Shown here piece by piece: positions 42,932 to 52,091 of a stretch of 64,000 bases of DNA (the stretch's first letter is position 1; each line of letters begins with the position of its first letter). Source of the stretch: Desulforamulus ferrireducens. GTDB lineage: Bacteria > Bacillota > Desulfotomaculia > Desulfotomaculales > Desulfotomaculaceae. The stretch lies in NCBI RefSeq assembly GCF_002005145.1, contig NZ_CP019698.1:1426001-1490000 (forward strand), given 5' to 3'. The notes under the pieces were generated by a model. The model was not told the origin of the DNA, searched no databases, and saw nothing but the letters and a program-made list of their open reading frames with translations. Position numbers and translations under genes: made by a program.

Positions 42932-43489
42932 ATGCAGAAATACTTTGGTATGGCCTTCTTAAGTATAATACCGCTGATGATACTTGCCCATAGTTTACCC
43001 TCCCAGCCAAACTACCAAAACTATATCTGTGCCACAATTCTTTTATTACCTATCCTATTTTTTTTCCATTTCAATTTTATTTTATTTCCTGAAGCAGTGA
43101 AAAAAAGTGACTCTCTCTTTATTGTGGTAAAGATCATTTATTCCTCATTAGAAGAGACAATATTAGATAAAGAACTAAAAAGCACCGTTAAAACGAAAAT
43201 AAACAATTCACTACTCACCCTGGGAGCAACCATGGATGAAAGGAGAAAGTACCTGACAAACCCTCAAATGTTTAGACCAACTAAAATAATAGCCTTAGAT
43301 AATGCCTGGCGTAATTTTTTTATTGAGGCCTTTTCGATCATTGAAAAGGATCTAAAAGACGAAACATTAGCAACCTGGACATTTAACAAGATACAGCATA
43401 AAATGAATGATCATGTACAAGGGCAAAGGATTAGAAATATTTTAAAGGAAATGTTAGGTGATAGCAGGTATTCCTTTATATGTAAGTAA
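42932..43489 (+). CDS. Unrecognised protein with two N-terminal membrane helices
   Basis: 185 residues; two hydrophobic helices (about 7-22 and 33-53, the second being ATILLLPILFFFHFNFILF) followed by a charged cytoplasmic domain of about 130 residues, Lys/Asn-rich and helical. A GAGGTG site precedes the ATG. Base composition is lower in G+C than its neighbours, and it sits beside the tRNA-CRISPR patch, so it may be accessory. No family recognised. Confidence 0.6.
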   Translation: MQKYFGMAFLSIIPLMILAHSLPSQPNYQNYICATILLLPILFFFHFNFILFPEAVKKSDSLFIVVKIIYSSLEETILDKELKSTVKTKINNSLLTLGATMDERRKYLTNPQMFRPTKIIALDNAWRNFFIEAFSIIEKDLKDETLATWTFNKIQHKMNDHVQGQRIRNILKEMLGDSRYSFICK

Positions 43490-43535
43490 GACCTAAAAAA
43501 TTTAACAATAGCACACATTTCTTAAGCAAAACTTC

Positions 43536-43564
43536 TTGCCTCATAAAACCTACCATGCTATAAT
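43536..43564 (+). promoter_or_regulatory. Promoter of the tRNA-Leu gene
   Basis: TTGCCT (43536-43541), 17-bp spacer, TATAAT (43559-43564), placing transcription start about 14 nt before the tRNA. Confidence 0.75.
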
Positions 43565-43584
43565 ATCACTTGTGACTGAGACAT

Positions 43585-43667
43585 GTCGGAGTGGCGGAAT
43601 TGGCAGACGCGCACGTTTGAGGGGCGTGTGGGAGACCGTGCGGGTTCAAGTCCCGCCTTCGACACCA
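43585..43667 (+). tRNA. tRNA-Leu (anticodon GAG)
   Basis: Acceptor stem GTCGGAG/CTTCGAC, D-arm GGCGGAATTGGCAGACGC, anticodon stem CACGT/GCGTG with loop TTGAGGG giving GAG, a long variable arm as in class II tRNAs, T-arm CGGGTTCAAGTCCCG, discriminator A and an encoded CCA. A protein frame across it is spurious. Confidence 0.95.
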
Positions 43668-43676
43668 TTTGAAATG

Positions 43677-43712
43677 AAGCGTGGAACATTGTTTCCGCGC
43701 TTTTTGTTTTTT
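43677..43712 (+). terminator. Terminator after tRNA-Leu
   Basis: Stem AAGCGTGGAAC with GTTTCCGCGCTT (43691-43702), followed by TTTGTTTTTT. Confidence 0.8.
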
Positions 43713-44160
43713 AGGAAGAAATATGGATAAAACACGACTTCCACATTACCCTGGGAATCTAGCTAATTATTTTGAATGATGCCACCACCTGCAGATTATA
43801 GAAAAAATGTGGCAAATAGGCAGGAAATTAGAGAGAAAGAAATAATAACTTTATCGACTAATAAAGTTTTATCGGGGAAAAAGGAATTCATGGGGCGTTG
43901 ATGGGTGATTTGAGTGTGTAATTAAAACTTTAAACAGTACAACTGATTGATGGAGACACAATGATTTCTGGTGTCAGAAATGAAGACGTAAAAAGTCGTC
44001 GATCTACTATGGTGTAATAACCCCAGGGGATCGACGACAATGTTTAAAATCCCCAGATGCTTATAAAATGCGGTGTGAGGGATTCTACCCTTACCCTCCA
44101 TGGTGGATATAATAACAGGTCTGTCAAACGGCAGACCGCATATTTACTGCATTATGACGG
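43713..44160 (+). promoter_or_regulatory. CRISPR leader-like region
   Basis: About 450 bp without a gene, directly upstream of the first repeat. It has a 10-bp perfect inverted repeat GTCGTCGATC (43995-44004) / GATCGACGAC (44029-44038), a second hairpin GGTCTG (44118-44123) / CAGACC (44132-44137), and a TATAAT at 44108-44113 that could start array transcription. The GTCGTCGATC...GATCGACGAC pair resembles elements I recall from clostridial type I/III leaders. Confidence 0.6.
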
Positions 44161-45586
44161 GTTATTAGACTACCTATGAGGAATTGAAACCAGCCAAAGA
44201 AGCATTGGAGAGAGCTGCAGATTGGGTTATTAGACTACCTATGAGGAATTGAAACACTTTGAACCTTTAAAGGTTGCTGGTGCTAATTTTAGTTATTAGA
44301 CTACCTATGAGGAATTGAAACTTGTAAACAGCAACGGTGAGTCCCAGCTTTGTGCTCAGGTTATTAGACTACCTATGAGGAATTGAAACCCCAATCACCG
44401 AAGACATAATAATAATCAACTACGACGTTATTAGACTACCTATGAGGAATTGAAACCCGGCAGAGGGGCAACTATCGCCCGGTCCACTGCAGTTATTAGA
44501 CTACCTATGAGGAATTGAAACTAAAGCTATTGCAAAGATTTCAGATGGTGTTTTCCAAGTTATTAGACTACCTATGAGGAATTGAAACATAAATGGCAAG
44601 AACTATGACTGGGAGGATATCAGGTTATTAGACTACCTATGAGGAATTGAAACTCCCAATCCGCAGCAGTATAGCCAGCTTCCTTTAAGTTATTAGACTA
44701 CCTATGAGGAATTGAAACAAACTGCATGATACCACGGTTTTTCATCCTCACCTTCGGGTTATTAGACTACCTATGAGGAATTGAAACCTATCACCGACCC
44801 GGGCACATCTAGCCAGCAATTGAGTTATTAGACTACCTATGAGGAATTGAAACCAATTCATACCAACTCCACACAACCGGCATTTTCTGCGTTATTAGAC
44901 TACCTATGAGGAATTGAAACCTATCACCGACCCGGGCACATCTAGCCAGCAATTGAGTTATTAGACTACCTATGAGGAATTGAAACCAATTCATACCAAC
45001 TCCACACAACCGGCATTTTCTGCGTTATTAGACTACCTATGAGGAATTGAAACGAGGATGCTAGACGTTTTTTGGTTCGCTGCTGGCAGGGTTATTAGAC
45101 TACCTATGAGGAATTGAAACTCTATACCAGCTAGTTTTCTTCGCTTCTAGGGCCATTGTTATTAGACTACCTATGAGGAATTGAAACATGGTATCTCGTA
45201 CATCTCGGATACCAGCTCAATAAGTTATTAGACTACCTATGAGGAATTGAAACCATCCGGTGCAGGGGCTGGGGATGCGTGTCTTTCTGCGTTATTAGAC
45301 TACCTATGAGGAATTGAAACCGTAATGTGTGGCAGCCAATGTTTTCTAGGCCAAATCGTTATTAGACTACCTATGAGGAATTGAAACAGGATGCCGCCGG
45401 CGAATACCGCAAATGGGCACTGGAGTTATTAGACTACCTATGAGGAATTGAAACTTTGCTGGCGACCTAAAGAAAAAGGCAATTGACCCCGTTATTAGAC
45501 TACCTATGAGGAATTGAAACCCGTAGAGTTTAACGGAAAAATGTGGGATGTACTAGGTTATTAGACTACCTATGAGGAATTGAAAC
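44161..45586 (+). CRISPR. CRISPR array, 22 repeats and 21 spacers (19 distinct)
   Basis: The 30-bp repeat begins GTTATTAGACTACC and ends GGAATTGAAAC; I see no variation among the 22 copies. Spacers are 35-39 bp. The 3' end ATTGAAAC is the 8-nt handle left by Cas6 in type I-B and III systems, which sets transcription on the plus strand with the leader at 43.7-44.16 kb. Spacers 10 and 11 (44788-44823, 44854-44890) recur exactly as spacers 12 and 13 (44921-44956, 44987-45023), a tandem duplication of 133 bp. Both ends of the array have intact repeats. No cas gene lies in the window. Confidence 0.97.
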
Positions 45587-45614
45587 ACAAACTGGGGGCA
45601 GGGTTTGCTAAGCC

Positions 45615-46240
45615 CATAATTGTTTTGTTTTCGGATGCTTTACAGTTGTATTATTTATTTTGCAACTAGTCTGCCTGCGAACCTGGGGCATGGATATGAC
45701 TTTAAAAATTTATCCGCTGCTTTCCCATTTGCCGGTTGCTGTTTTTATCATCCTGTACTTAAAGCGCCCGTGGCTGATCTCAGTAACCAGCGTGTTTACC
45801 TCCTTTTTGTGCTGCCAGCCTCCCCGTTGGATCGGCAGTGTGGCAGGCGACCTTTTTGACAGTGTTACCATAAACCATATCGGCTTTATCATGGCTGTGT
45901 TTCCGATGTACTATTTGCTGCAAAAATATGTGGTGACATCAGTTCGGCATCTGATGGAACGTTCTGTTAAATCCTGCCTGCTGTTTGGAGCCATGCCGGC
46001 ATTTCCGACAGCAATCAACGTCATATCAAATTGCGTGTGTATACCAAGAATAATAAGCTGTGCCTTGATATCCGCAACAGCTACCAGACAGAACCGGCAT
46101 TCCATCAGGGCATTCCTGTGGCAGAGGAACAAGGGCATGGTTTTGGCATTAAAAGCATGGTTCATATCGTGGAAAAGTATGGTGGAGTCTACCAGTTTTC
46201 AGTCAAGGATGGCTGGTTTATTTTTCAGGCCACTGCATAA
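45615..46240 (+). pseudogene. Remnant of a GHKL (AgrC-like) sensor histidine kinase
   Basis: The first part (about 45615-46000, plus strand) encodes a hydrophobic N-terminal sensor region (CLRTWGMDMTLKIYPLLSHLPVAVFII, PWLISVTSVFTSFLCCQPPRWIG, then YYLLQKYVVTSVRHLMERSVKSCLLFG) as in clostridial GHKL kinases. In a different frame from about 46010 to 46240 the C-terminal ATPase end follows (IKLRVYTKNNKLCLDIRNS, GIPVAEEQGHGFGIKSM). The dimerisation and N-box part between them is missing, so an internal deletion with frame change has occurred. The N-terminus also lacks a start. Non-functional. Confidence 0.7.
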
Positions 46241-46308
46241 ATGACTTTTTCCTTGCTCTGGCTAGCCATGACAAAACTTTTCTCATTAGGGGAATAGAGG
46301 TAATAAAA

Positions 46309-46407
46309 ATGCCCTACAAAATTGAGGGCGTGTGGGATAATTTGGGTACATATGAAATTACCATTCCTCTACCTATTATGACAATAAAAACAAAGGGTGT
46401 CAGCTGA
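46309..46407 (+). CDS. Possible small ORF (32 aa)
   Basis: ATG 46309 to TGA 46405-46407, preceded by GAGG eight bases upstream. The peptide starts MPYKIEGVWDNLGTYEIT. No cysteine, so it is not an obvious AgrD pheromone despite lying after an AgrC-like remnant. May be chance or a fragment of a lost gene. Confidence 0.25.
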   Translation: MPYKIEGVWDNLGTYEITIPLPIMTIKTKGVS

Positions 46408-46553
46408 GATAGGATGTTGGTTTGAAAATAAAGTTGCCTTTACATAACCATAGTTATAAAACGGGCAACGACTATAGTAATGACAAAAAAATTTGGCATA
46501 TCGTTCAAATATTGATTATTTTTCAATTATTTCATGATATTTTCAATTCTTTC

Positions 46554-46582
46554 TAGACAAACATTAAACTATCTGTTAAAAT
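46554..46582 (+). promoter_or_regulatory. Probable promoter of nhaB
   Basis: TAGACA (46554-46559), 17-bp spacer, TAAAAT (46577-46582). Start near 46589, giving a leader of about 260 nt. The stretch 46408-46553 shows nothing else. Confidence 0.6.
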
Positions 46583-46593
46583 AATACCATCTT

Positions 46594-46684
46594 TAAACTG
46601 CCACACTACGTGTTGCGCCAAGTTGGCGTAAGGAATTGGGACTACTGGGGGGGGTAGACTTTAATTAGCCTATTCCTCTTTTTG
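46594..46684 (+). promoter_or_regulatory. Structured leader of nhaB with terminator-like end
   Basis: Successive helices: ACAC/GTGT (46603-46606/46610-46613), CGCCA/TGGCG (46616-46620/46624-46628, extended by two pairs), CTAC/GTAG (46642-46645/46654-46657) inside AGGAAT/ATTCCT (46631-46636/46672-46677), then CTTTTTTG. The last stem with its T-run looks like an intrinsic terminator before the coding region, suggesting attenuation. About 165 nt of unstructured leader follow to the start codon. Confidence 0.45.
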
Positions 46685-46850
46685 TGTCCTTTTTTATATG
46701 TCTTCATAGGGGGTGAATATTTTACCAATTATATGTTAAGTTCAAGAAAAGTTCTTTACAAGGTCTGGTAGCGATATTGAACAGTGAGACGACCTGTTGA
46801 ATAAAGTTGTTAGACCATGTAAAAATATCTAATTTTTTGGAGGTGAACAT

Positions 46851-48380
46851 ATGGCTCAGAAGGGGTTAGGAAAAGCGAAACAGATGAGCTTTGGCCAAGC
46901 ATTCAAAGCAAATTTTCTTGGTAAAGCCCCGGATTGGTACAAGACAACAATTCTCGCTTTTCTGGTGTTAAACCCTATTTTGATGTTTACTGTCGGCAAG
47001 TACGTTACCGGTTGGGTTTTGATTGCTGAATTTATTTTTACTCTGGCTATGGCGTTAAAATGTTATCCACTCCCTGCGGGTGGTCTGCTGGCCATTGAAG
47101 CAGTGGTGATCGGGCTTACTAACCCACATTCGATCTATTACGAAGTTGAAATGAACCTGCCGGTTATTTTGCTGCTGATGTTTATGGTGGCAGGTATTTA
47201 TTTTATGAAAGAAGGCCTCGTATACCTGTTTTCCAGGATACTGATTAAAGTACGCTCTAAAGTTGCCCTGGCCTTTATGTTTTCATTTCTAGGTGCATTT
47301 CTATCTGCTTTTTTGGATGCGCTAACCGTAACAGCGGTGATAATTGCTGTGGCATATGGATTTTACAACATCTTCCATAAATTTGCTTCCAGCGAAAAAA
47401 TATACGAAAAATATGACATTAATAACGATCATATTGTAGATGAAAAATATCAAGAGGATCTAGAGCAGTTCCGCGGCTTTCTGCGCAATCTAATGATGCA
47501 TGGCGCTGTGGGTACTGCACTGGGCGGTGCGACAACACTGGTTGGTGAGCCGCAGAACCTGTTGATTGGTACCATTATGAAATGGGACTTTGTTGATTTC
47601 TTTGTCAACTGTGCACCAGTGTCTATACCGGTACTATTCGCTGGTCTTCTAACTTGCATTGCCCTTGAGGTTACCAAGTTCTGGGGATATGGCTACCAAC
47701 TTCCTGAGTCGGTGCGCAAGGTTATGGAAGAAGATGTTAAAGCCAAGGATGCCGCTATGGGTACCCGCGATCGTGTACGTCTGATTATTATGGCTGTCTG
47801 CGGTGTGCTGCTAATTTTCTCTCTGGCATTGCATTTGGCAGAGGTCGGTATCATTGGTCTGATGATTATCATTCTGCTTACCGCTTTTAACGGGGTTATT
47901 GAAGAAGGACGTATTGGTCATGCCTTTGAAGAAGCACTGCCCTTTACCGCACTGCTAGTGGTATTTTTTGCCGTAGTGGCAGTAATACATGACCAGCATC
48001 TGTTTGCCCCTGTTATTCAATGGGTATTGAACCAGGAAGGACAGAATCAGTTGGTGGCTTTCTTTGCGGCAAACGGTGTCCTTTCTGCTATCAGTGACAA
48101 CGTTTTTGTGGCTACCGTGTATATGACAGAAACCCAGAAAGCCTTTGAAGCTGGCGGTATTGCTTTAGATCATTACAACAAGATGGCTGTTTCCATCAAT
48201 ATGGGTACAAACATTCCTTCCGTTGCCACACCCAACGGTCAAGCGGCCTTCCTGTTCCTGTTAACTTCTGCCCTTGCTCCGCTAATTCGCCTGTCTTACA
48301 TGGAAATGGTGAAGCTGGCTCTGCCTTACACCATCATTATGTCTACTGTAGGTGTGCTGGCAACAATGTACCTGCTGTAA
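46851..48380 (+). CDS. nhaB: NhaB-type Na+/H+ antiporter
   Basis: 509 residues, close to the 513 of E. coli NhaB, with about twelve helices. Shared blocks include [86 protein letters not shown] and [19 protein letters not shown]. It exchanges cytoplasmic Na+ for H+. NhaB is best known from gamma-proteobacteria, and the similarity is high over the whole length, so transfer is likely. GGAGGTGA precedes the ATG. Single gene with a promoter, a structured leader and a terminator. Confidence 0.93.
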   Translation: MAQKGLGKAKQMSFGQAFKANFLGKAPDWYKTTILAFLVLNPILMFTVGKYVTGWVLIAEFIFTLAMALKCYPLPAGGLLAIEAVVIGLTNPHSIYYEVEMNLPVILLLMFMVAGIYFMKEGLVYLFSRILIKVRSKVALAFMFSFLGAFLSAFLDALTVTAVIIAVAYGFYNIFHKFASSEKIYEKYDINNDHIVDEKYQEDLEQFRGFLRNLMMHGAVGTALGGATTLVGEPQNLLIGTIMKWDFVDFFVNCAPVSIPVLFAGLLTCIALEVTKFWGYGYQLPESVRKVMEEDVKAKDAAMGTRDRVRLIIMAVCGVLLIFSLALHLAEVGIIGLMIIILLTAFNGVIEEGRIGHAFEEALPFTALLVVFFAVVAVIHDQHLFAPVIQWVLNQEGQNQLVAFFAANGVLSAISDNVFVATVYMTETQKAFEAGGIALDHYNKMAVSINMGTNIPSVATPNGQAAFLFLLTSALAPLIRLSYMEMVKLALPYTIIMSTVGVLATMYLL

Positions 48381-48384
48381 GTTT

Positions 48385-48421
48385 AAAGACTGTAGGATTA
48401 TTCCTATGGTCTTTTCTTTTT
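48385..48421 (+). terminator. Rho-independent terminator of nhaB
   Basis: Stem AAAGACTGTAGGA (48385-48397) / TCCTATGGTCTTT with G-U pairs, loop TTAT, followed by TCTTTTT. Confidence 0.8.
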
Positions 48422-48492
48422 CCGCATAATTAATAGCAAATTAGTTCTTTCAAAGAATGTGTCAGTACTTTCTTTGAAAAAAGGTAGTAAAA

Positions 48493-48527
48493 AAGATGGT
48501 GACTCAAAAAGTATGAGCCACCATCTT
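48493..48527. terminator. Second hairpin downstream of nhaB
   Basis: 14-bp arms (48493-48506/48514-48527, AAGATGGTGACTCA and TGAGCCACCATCTT, one mismatch) preceded by A and followed by GCTTTTTAC. Strong stem; it may be a transposed terminator or relic. The remaining bases to 48663 are A/T-rich with a short TATCA repeat. Confidence 0.55.
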
Positions 48528-48663
48528 GCTTTTTACTGTTAGCAATGTTACAATAAAATTTAGCATAAATAATAATAGATAATATCCCAATTTTATCATA
48601 TCATATCATATTTTATTCTGTGTGTCAACTGTTTTTAAAAATTTTTTGCCAGGGGGTGGGCGC

Positions 48664-49152
48664 ATGTCCTTTCAAATAATTGCTATTTCTTCTGACCTAT
48701 TGCAAAAACAAGCTGCGGCTGACTTGCTGAAATGTAACGAATTTACCGCTCCATACGGTTTAGTATTATCCTATCGAGAGGCAGCTGAATTAGTGGAAAC
48801 CCGTACCTTGGCTTTAATAAACAATGGACGCATAGAATTGGGGGGAGGAGCGATGGAGCGTATTATCCGCCAATTTTGCGACTCGCCTTATCTTAACAAG
48901 AATAATTACGTAGAAACACTGCATGATTTAACGGAGATATTTTATTATTACAAAAATGAGACCCTGGATTTAATTAGCGATGAAGACTTAATTAAATTTA
49001 TGAGGAACAGTTTTAACGGGGTATGTCAGGGCTCCTTGGATTTACTGGCAGGACGGGAATTGGCAAATCTGGCCAAAAATTTGCGCTTTGGCTACGGAGC
49101 AGCAGCTGTGAGTGATTTAAATGAATGGGAGGACGAAGATGGCGCATATTGA
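48664..49152 (+). CDS. DUF6323-like protein
   Basis: 162 residues from ATG 48664 (AGGGGGTGGG upstream). Features: LTLSYREAAELVETRTLALINNGRIELGGGAMERIIRQFCDSPYL (about 35-80) and SDEDLIKFMRNSFNGVCQGSLDLL near the C-terminus. From memory this matches the DUF6323 family, a partner of DUF6179 in Firmicutes. No catalytic motif or signal peptide. It overlaps the next gene by 14 bp, so the two are co-translated. Confidence 0.65.
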   Translation: MSFQIIAISSDLLQKQAAADLLKCNEFTAPYGLVLSYREAAELVETRTLALINNGRIELGGGAMERIIRQFCDSPYLNKNNYVETLHDLTEIFYYYKNETLDLISDEDLIKFMRNSFNGVCQGSLDLLAGRELANLAKNLRFGYGAAAVSDLNEWEDEDGAY

Positions 49153-50497
49153 AAAGCGATACAGAATTAATAGTAATAAATTAAGCGGTGAGTACTACTT
49201 CACCTCAATTTTACAAGAGGCTTATGCCGACGGTCTGCTTAGTAGACACGATATGGAAAATATTCAATTACAATGCATGAAGTTACTAACTCAGAAATGT
49301 GCAAAATATGCTGGCTATGACAGTAGTTCGCTAAGGGTGGAAACTGCCGAAAACATTATGAAATCCAACCTTTATACAGTGGGTCTTTATTTAAAATCAC
49401 TACCCGACACTGATAGTGCGGTGGATATACTCATAACCACCCCAATTCTGCATATGTACCAAAAGGGAAGGGCCATCATTGATGATAAATGGTCTAACGC
49501 CAAGGTTCTTTATGCAAGGGTGAAAGCCAACAAAATAAATACGTCCAACTACACATATAACGCAACCCTTAGTGAGAGTGGAATAGGTAGCTTCTTCCGG
49601 CAATACGATGCCGATTATGCAGCCCATGATATTCCAGCATCAATTGATTATCAACTCTGTCATCCGGTTACGGAACTAACAGGTATTGAGTATATAGAAA
49701 AATACTTAGAGCAGCTTCTCCAGGAAAATGAATTTTGCCAGTGTTTTCAGGCCGAAGCTATACATCATTTGCTTTATGGATTTGACGAAGGATATGAAGA
49801 TTTACTGATCAACATTTTTGAACAGGTAATTACACAAGCGCTAGGTTGTCTGATGGCCCAACGCAATATTAGGGATTTAGAGCTGACGGGAGCAGAAATA
49901 GGATATCTCAATAATGTACTGGCTCAGGAGGATGAACAGTGGATAGCTATGAAAATCCGTCAGGTAGCTTTGCAAGTGCTTCAAGAGTTGCAACTTGCCA
50001 GTTTACCTCAACGCAGTTACCTGGAAACATGTCTGCCGCGCATCACATTAAATATTGTCCGGGGGTTAAGGGGAAATACATTGGACAAGGTTTTTATCAC
50101 ACCCGTTAATCCAGAATTAAAACCTAAAACTCTGTTTCTGCCCGGTGAAAAAATGAGTAATAAGGACTATCGAAGGCTCATAGAGGAGTTGTTGATGTGC
50201 CGACATTCATCGGATAAACTAGCCCTTATCAAAGAAAAGGTCAAATCCTTTGCTGATATTGAAGATGTGCTGTTAGATGCCATGCTCAGTGAAACTGAAG
50301 TGTTCTCTGTTTTGCATCTGCTGGACAATACAGAAATCGCTGCCCTCCTGCAAAGACACCCGTACCGTGATACTGAGGATTTATCAGAATCTGAAGGGGT
50401 ATTTCGGGTATGTTTAAAAGATTATATTAATAAACTACCCAGTGATCGGAAAGACCAAATTTATAAAATGATGAACCATCTTGTGACAGAAGTTTAA
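49139..50497 (+). CDS. DUF6179-like protein
   Basis: 452 residues from ATG 49139 (GGGAGG 7 nt upstream). All-helical, soluble; begins with a segment on bacterial development-like helices (YYFTSILQEAYADGLLSRHDMENIQLQCMKLLTQKCAKYAGYDSSSLR), and ends with a region of repeated helical units (LAL..KEKVKSFADIEDVLLDAMLSETEVFSVL). From memory this is DUF6179. Function unknown; strict pairing with the preceding gene suggests a two-protein complex. Confidence 0.65.
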   Translation: MAHIEKRYRINSNKLSGEYYFTSILQEAYADGLLSRHDMENIQLQCMKLLTQKCAKYAGYDSSSLRVETAENIMKSNLYTVGLYLKSLPDTDSAVDILITTPILHMYQKGRAIIDDKWSNAKVLYARVKANKINTSNYTYNATLSESGIGSFFRQYDADYAAHDIPASIDYQLCHPVTELTGIEYIEKYLEQLLQENEFCQCFQAEAIHHLLYGFDEGYEDLLINIFEQVITQALGCLMAQRNIRDLELTGAEIGYLNNVLAQEDEQWIAMKIRQVALQVLQELQLASLPQRSYLETCLPRITLNIVRGLRGNTLDKVFITPVNPELKPKTLFLPGEKMSNKDYRRLIEELLMCRHSSDKLALIKEKVKSFADIEDVLLDAMLSETEVFSVLHLLDNTEIAALLQRHPYRDTEDLSESEGVFRVCLKDYINKLPSDRKDQIYKMMNHLVTEV

Positions 50498-50627
50498 AAA
50501 ATACCAAAAGCTTATAAGTAAGTAGGAGAAAAAAGCCTAGCCAAGGGTTAAGCAATGAGCCTAATAAAATGCGTAAAATGCACCTAGAAATATGAATAAC
50601 TTTCAGTGCTCAGACTTTTCCAGGGAA

Positions 50628-52091
50628 TTAATTGACTTTAAACTTTACACGAAAGGTAGTGCCGGTATTTCCCGTGGTCACTTCGATTTTTGCCTGATGA
50701 CGTTCTGCAATGTTATAACAAATAGTCAAACCTAGGCCATTGCCCTGCGGCTTAGTGGTGAAAAAAGGGCTACCCAATTTCTTTAAGACTTCCGGTTTGA
50801 TACCAGTTCCTTGATCCTGTATGGCTAAGATTGCAAAATCATCTTCCCGATAGGTTTTGATTTTCAGGCACTTTCCCCGGGGCATAGCCTCCAGTCCATT
50901 GCGGCATAGATTAAGGATAATCTGACGTATTTCTTTACTGTTTAAAAGTAACTCCGGCAGATCTTGCAGGTCTGTTTCCAGGTATTTATCCTGGCCCAGG
51001 GCATCGGCCTGAATTAGAGGGATAAGGGCCCGGACAATGGTATTTAAATCCTGTTTAGTTAATTCTGAGGGCTCATTTCTACCCAGGGACAGATATTCAG
51101 TAATTATGGCATTGGCTCGGTCCAGTTCCTCAATCATTAAAGTAAAATAGTTGCAGTAGGCCAGACATTCCTCTTTCTCACTAAGCATTTGCAAAAAGCC
51201 TCGCACTGTAGTCATGGGGTTCCTAACTTCGTGGCTGATACTGGCTGCCATTTGACCGATTAAATCGAGGCCGGCCAGCCGGCTCATTTCTTTTTCATAT
51301 TTCACCTTATCTGTGATATCCTTGGCAAGAACAGCAACACCATCGTCATGGGGGTAAAAGCGGAATTGCCAGTAGTTCTTGTTCGAGTACACATCAAAAT
51401 CTTGAACAGCTTGTTCCGTTCCAGCCAGCAACTGATGATAAAACCCTGAATCCTTAACCTCGGGAAAAACTTCCCAGAGGTATTTACCCAATAATTCTTC
51501 TTGTGGGTATCTTTTTTGGAGCTGATTATTGACATAGGTGAAACGGAACTCCTTGTCCAGGGTAAAGAAACAATCCTGAATACTTTCCAGCAGGCTGTTA
51601 AGTTGATTATTGGCTTCTGTCAGTTTTTTTGTTCGTTCCTTAACTAATACCTCAAGGCTTTGCCGTTGCTTTTCCAGAATCCTATTCTTGTTTGATAGTT
51701 CCTCGATTAATTGATCTCTTTCCTTTTCTAACATTTTTTGCTTTGTAATATCCTGGATGATAATAATTTTACCCATGGAACTTTGTTCTTCAGCAGAGAT
51801 AGGGCTAGAAATGACTGCAGTAATTAATTCTTTGTTACCACTGGGTATTGCTACTTCTACTTTCCTCTGATTTTTTTCCCTTTGCAATATATCCAGTAGT
51901 TTTTTAGGCTGCTGGTATTTATCAAAGATACACTCGGCAAAGTTATTAGTCATGGTTATGTTCCCAGTATTATCGGTAACAACCAAACCGATGGGTATCA
52001 TTTGGAATAGCTGCTGTAATTTATCATAGGCAAGGCCTAGCTCTTTTATTTTGGAAATTAATTGTGCTTTGGTTTTAGCTTCATACCTCAT
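50628..52091 (-). CDS. PAS-domain sensor histidine kinase
   Basis: 487 residues, no membrane helices. PAS 1 (about 28-115), a coiled coil (115-165), PAS 2 (165-265), HisKA with the phosphorylation site SISHEVRNPMTTVRGFLQML, and a HATPase domain with N-box NLCRNGLEAM, G1 DQGTGI, and G2 GNGLGL. Soluble PAS kinases of this type in spore-formers often feed the Spo0A phosphorelay; here no response regulator is adjacent. The C-terminus is closely related to the truncated copy at 55905. Confidence 0.9.
   Translation of the reverse strand: MRYEAKTKAQLISKIKELGLAYDKLQQLFQMIPIGLVVTDNTGNITMTNNFAECIFDKYQQPKKLLDILQREKNQRKVEVAIPSGNKELITAVISSPISAEEQSSMGKIIIIQDITKQKMLEKERDQLIEELSNKNRILEKQRQSLEVLVKERTKKLTEANNQLNSLLESIQDCFFTLDKEFRFTYVNNQLQKRYPQEELLGKYLWEVFPEVKDSGFYHQLLAGTEQAVQDFDVYSNKNYWQFRFYPHDDGVAVLAKDITDKVKYEKEMSRLAGLDLIGQMAASISHEVRNPMTTVRGFLQMLSEKEECLAYCNYFTLMIEELDRANAIITEYLSLGRNEPSELTKQDLNTIVRALIPLIQADALGQDKYLETDLQDLPELLLNSKEIRQIILNLCRNGLEAMPRGKCLKIKTYREDDFAILAIQDQGTGIKPEVLKKLGSPFFTTKPQGNGLGLTICYNIAERHQAKIEVTTGNTGTTFRVKFKVN

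Noticed and set aside
43536-43730. 64-codon open frame over the tRNA-Leu region
   Set aside because: It runs through a well-formed tRNA-Leu gene and its promoter, and has no ribosome-binding site.
45660-46244. A 194-codon intact gene after the CRISPR array
   Set aside because: Only the first two thirds resemble a kinase sensor domain; the last third is in the wrong frame for the kinase ATPase end, which is read in another frame.
46309-46407. AgrD-type pheromone gene next to the AgrC-like relic
   Set aside because: The peptide has no cysteine for thiolactone formation and there is no AgrB; kept only as a weak small ORF.
43585-48663. Integrated element bounded by tRNA-Leu attachment sites
   Set aside because: I looked for a copy of the tRNA 3' end (TTCAAGTCCCGC...) downstream and found none, and there is no integrase gene.
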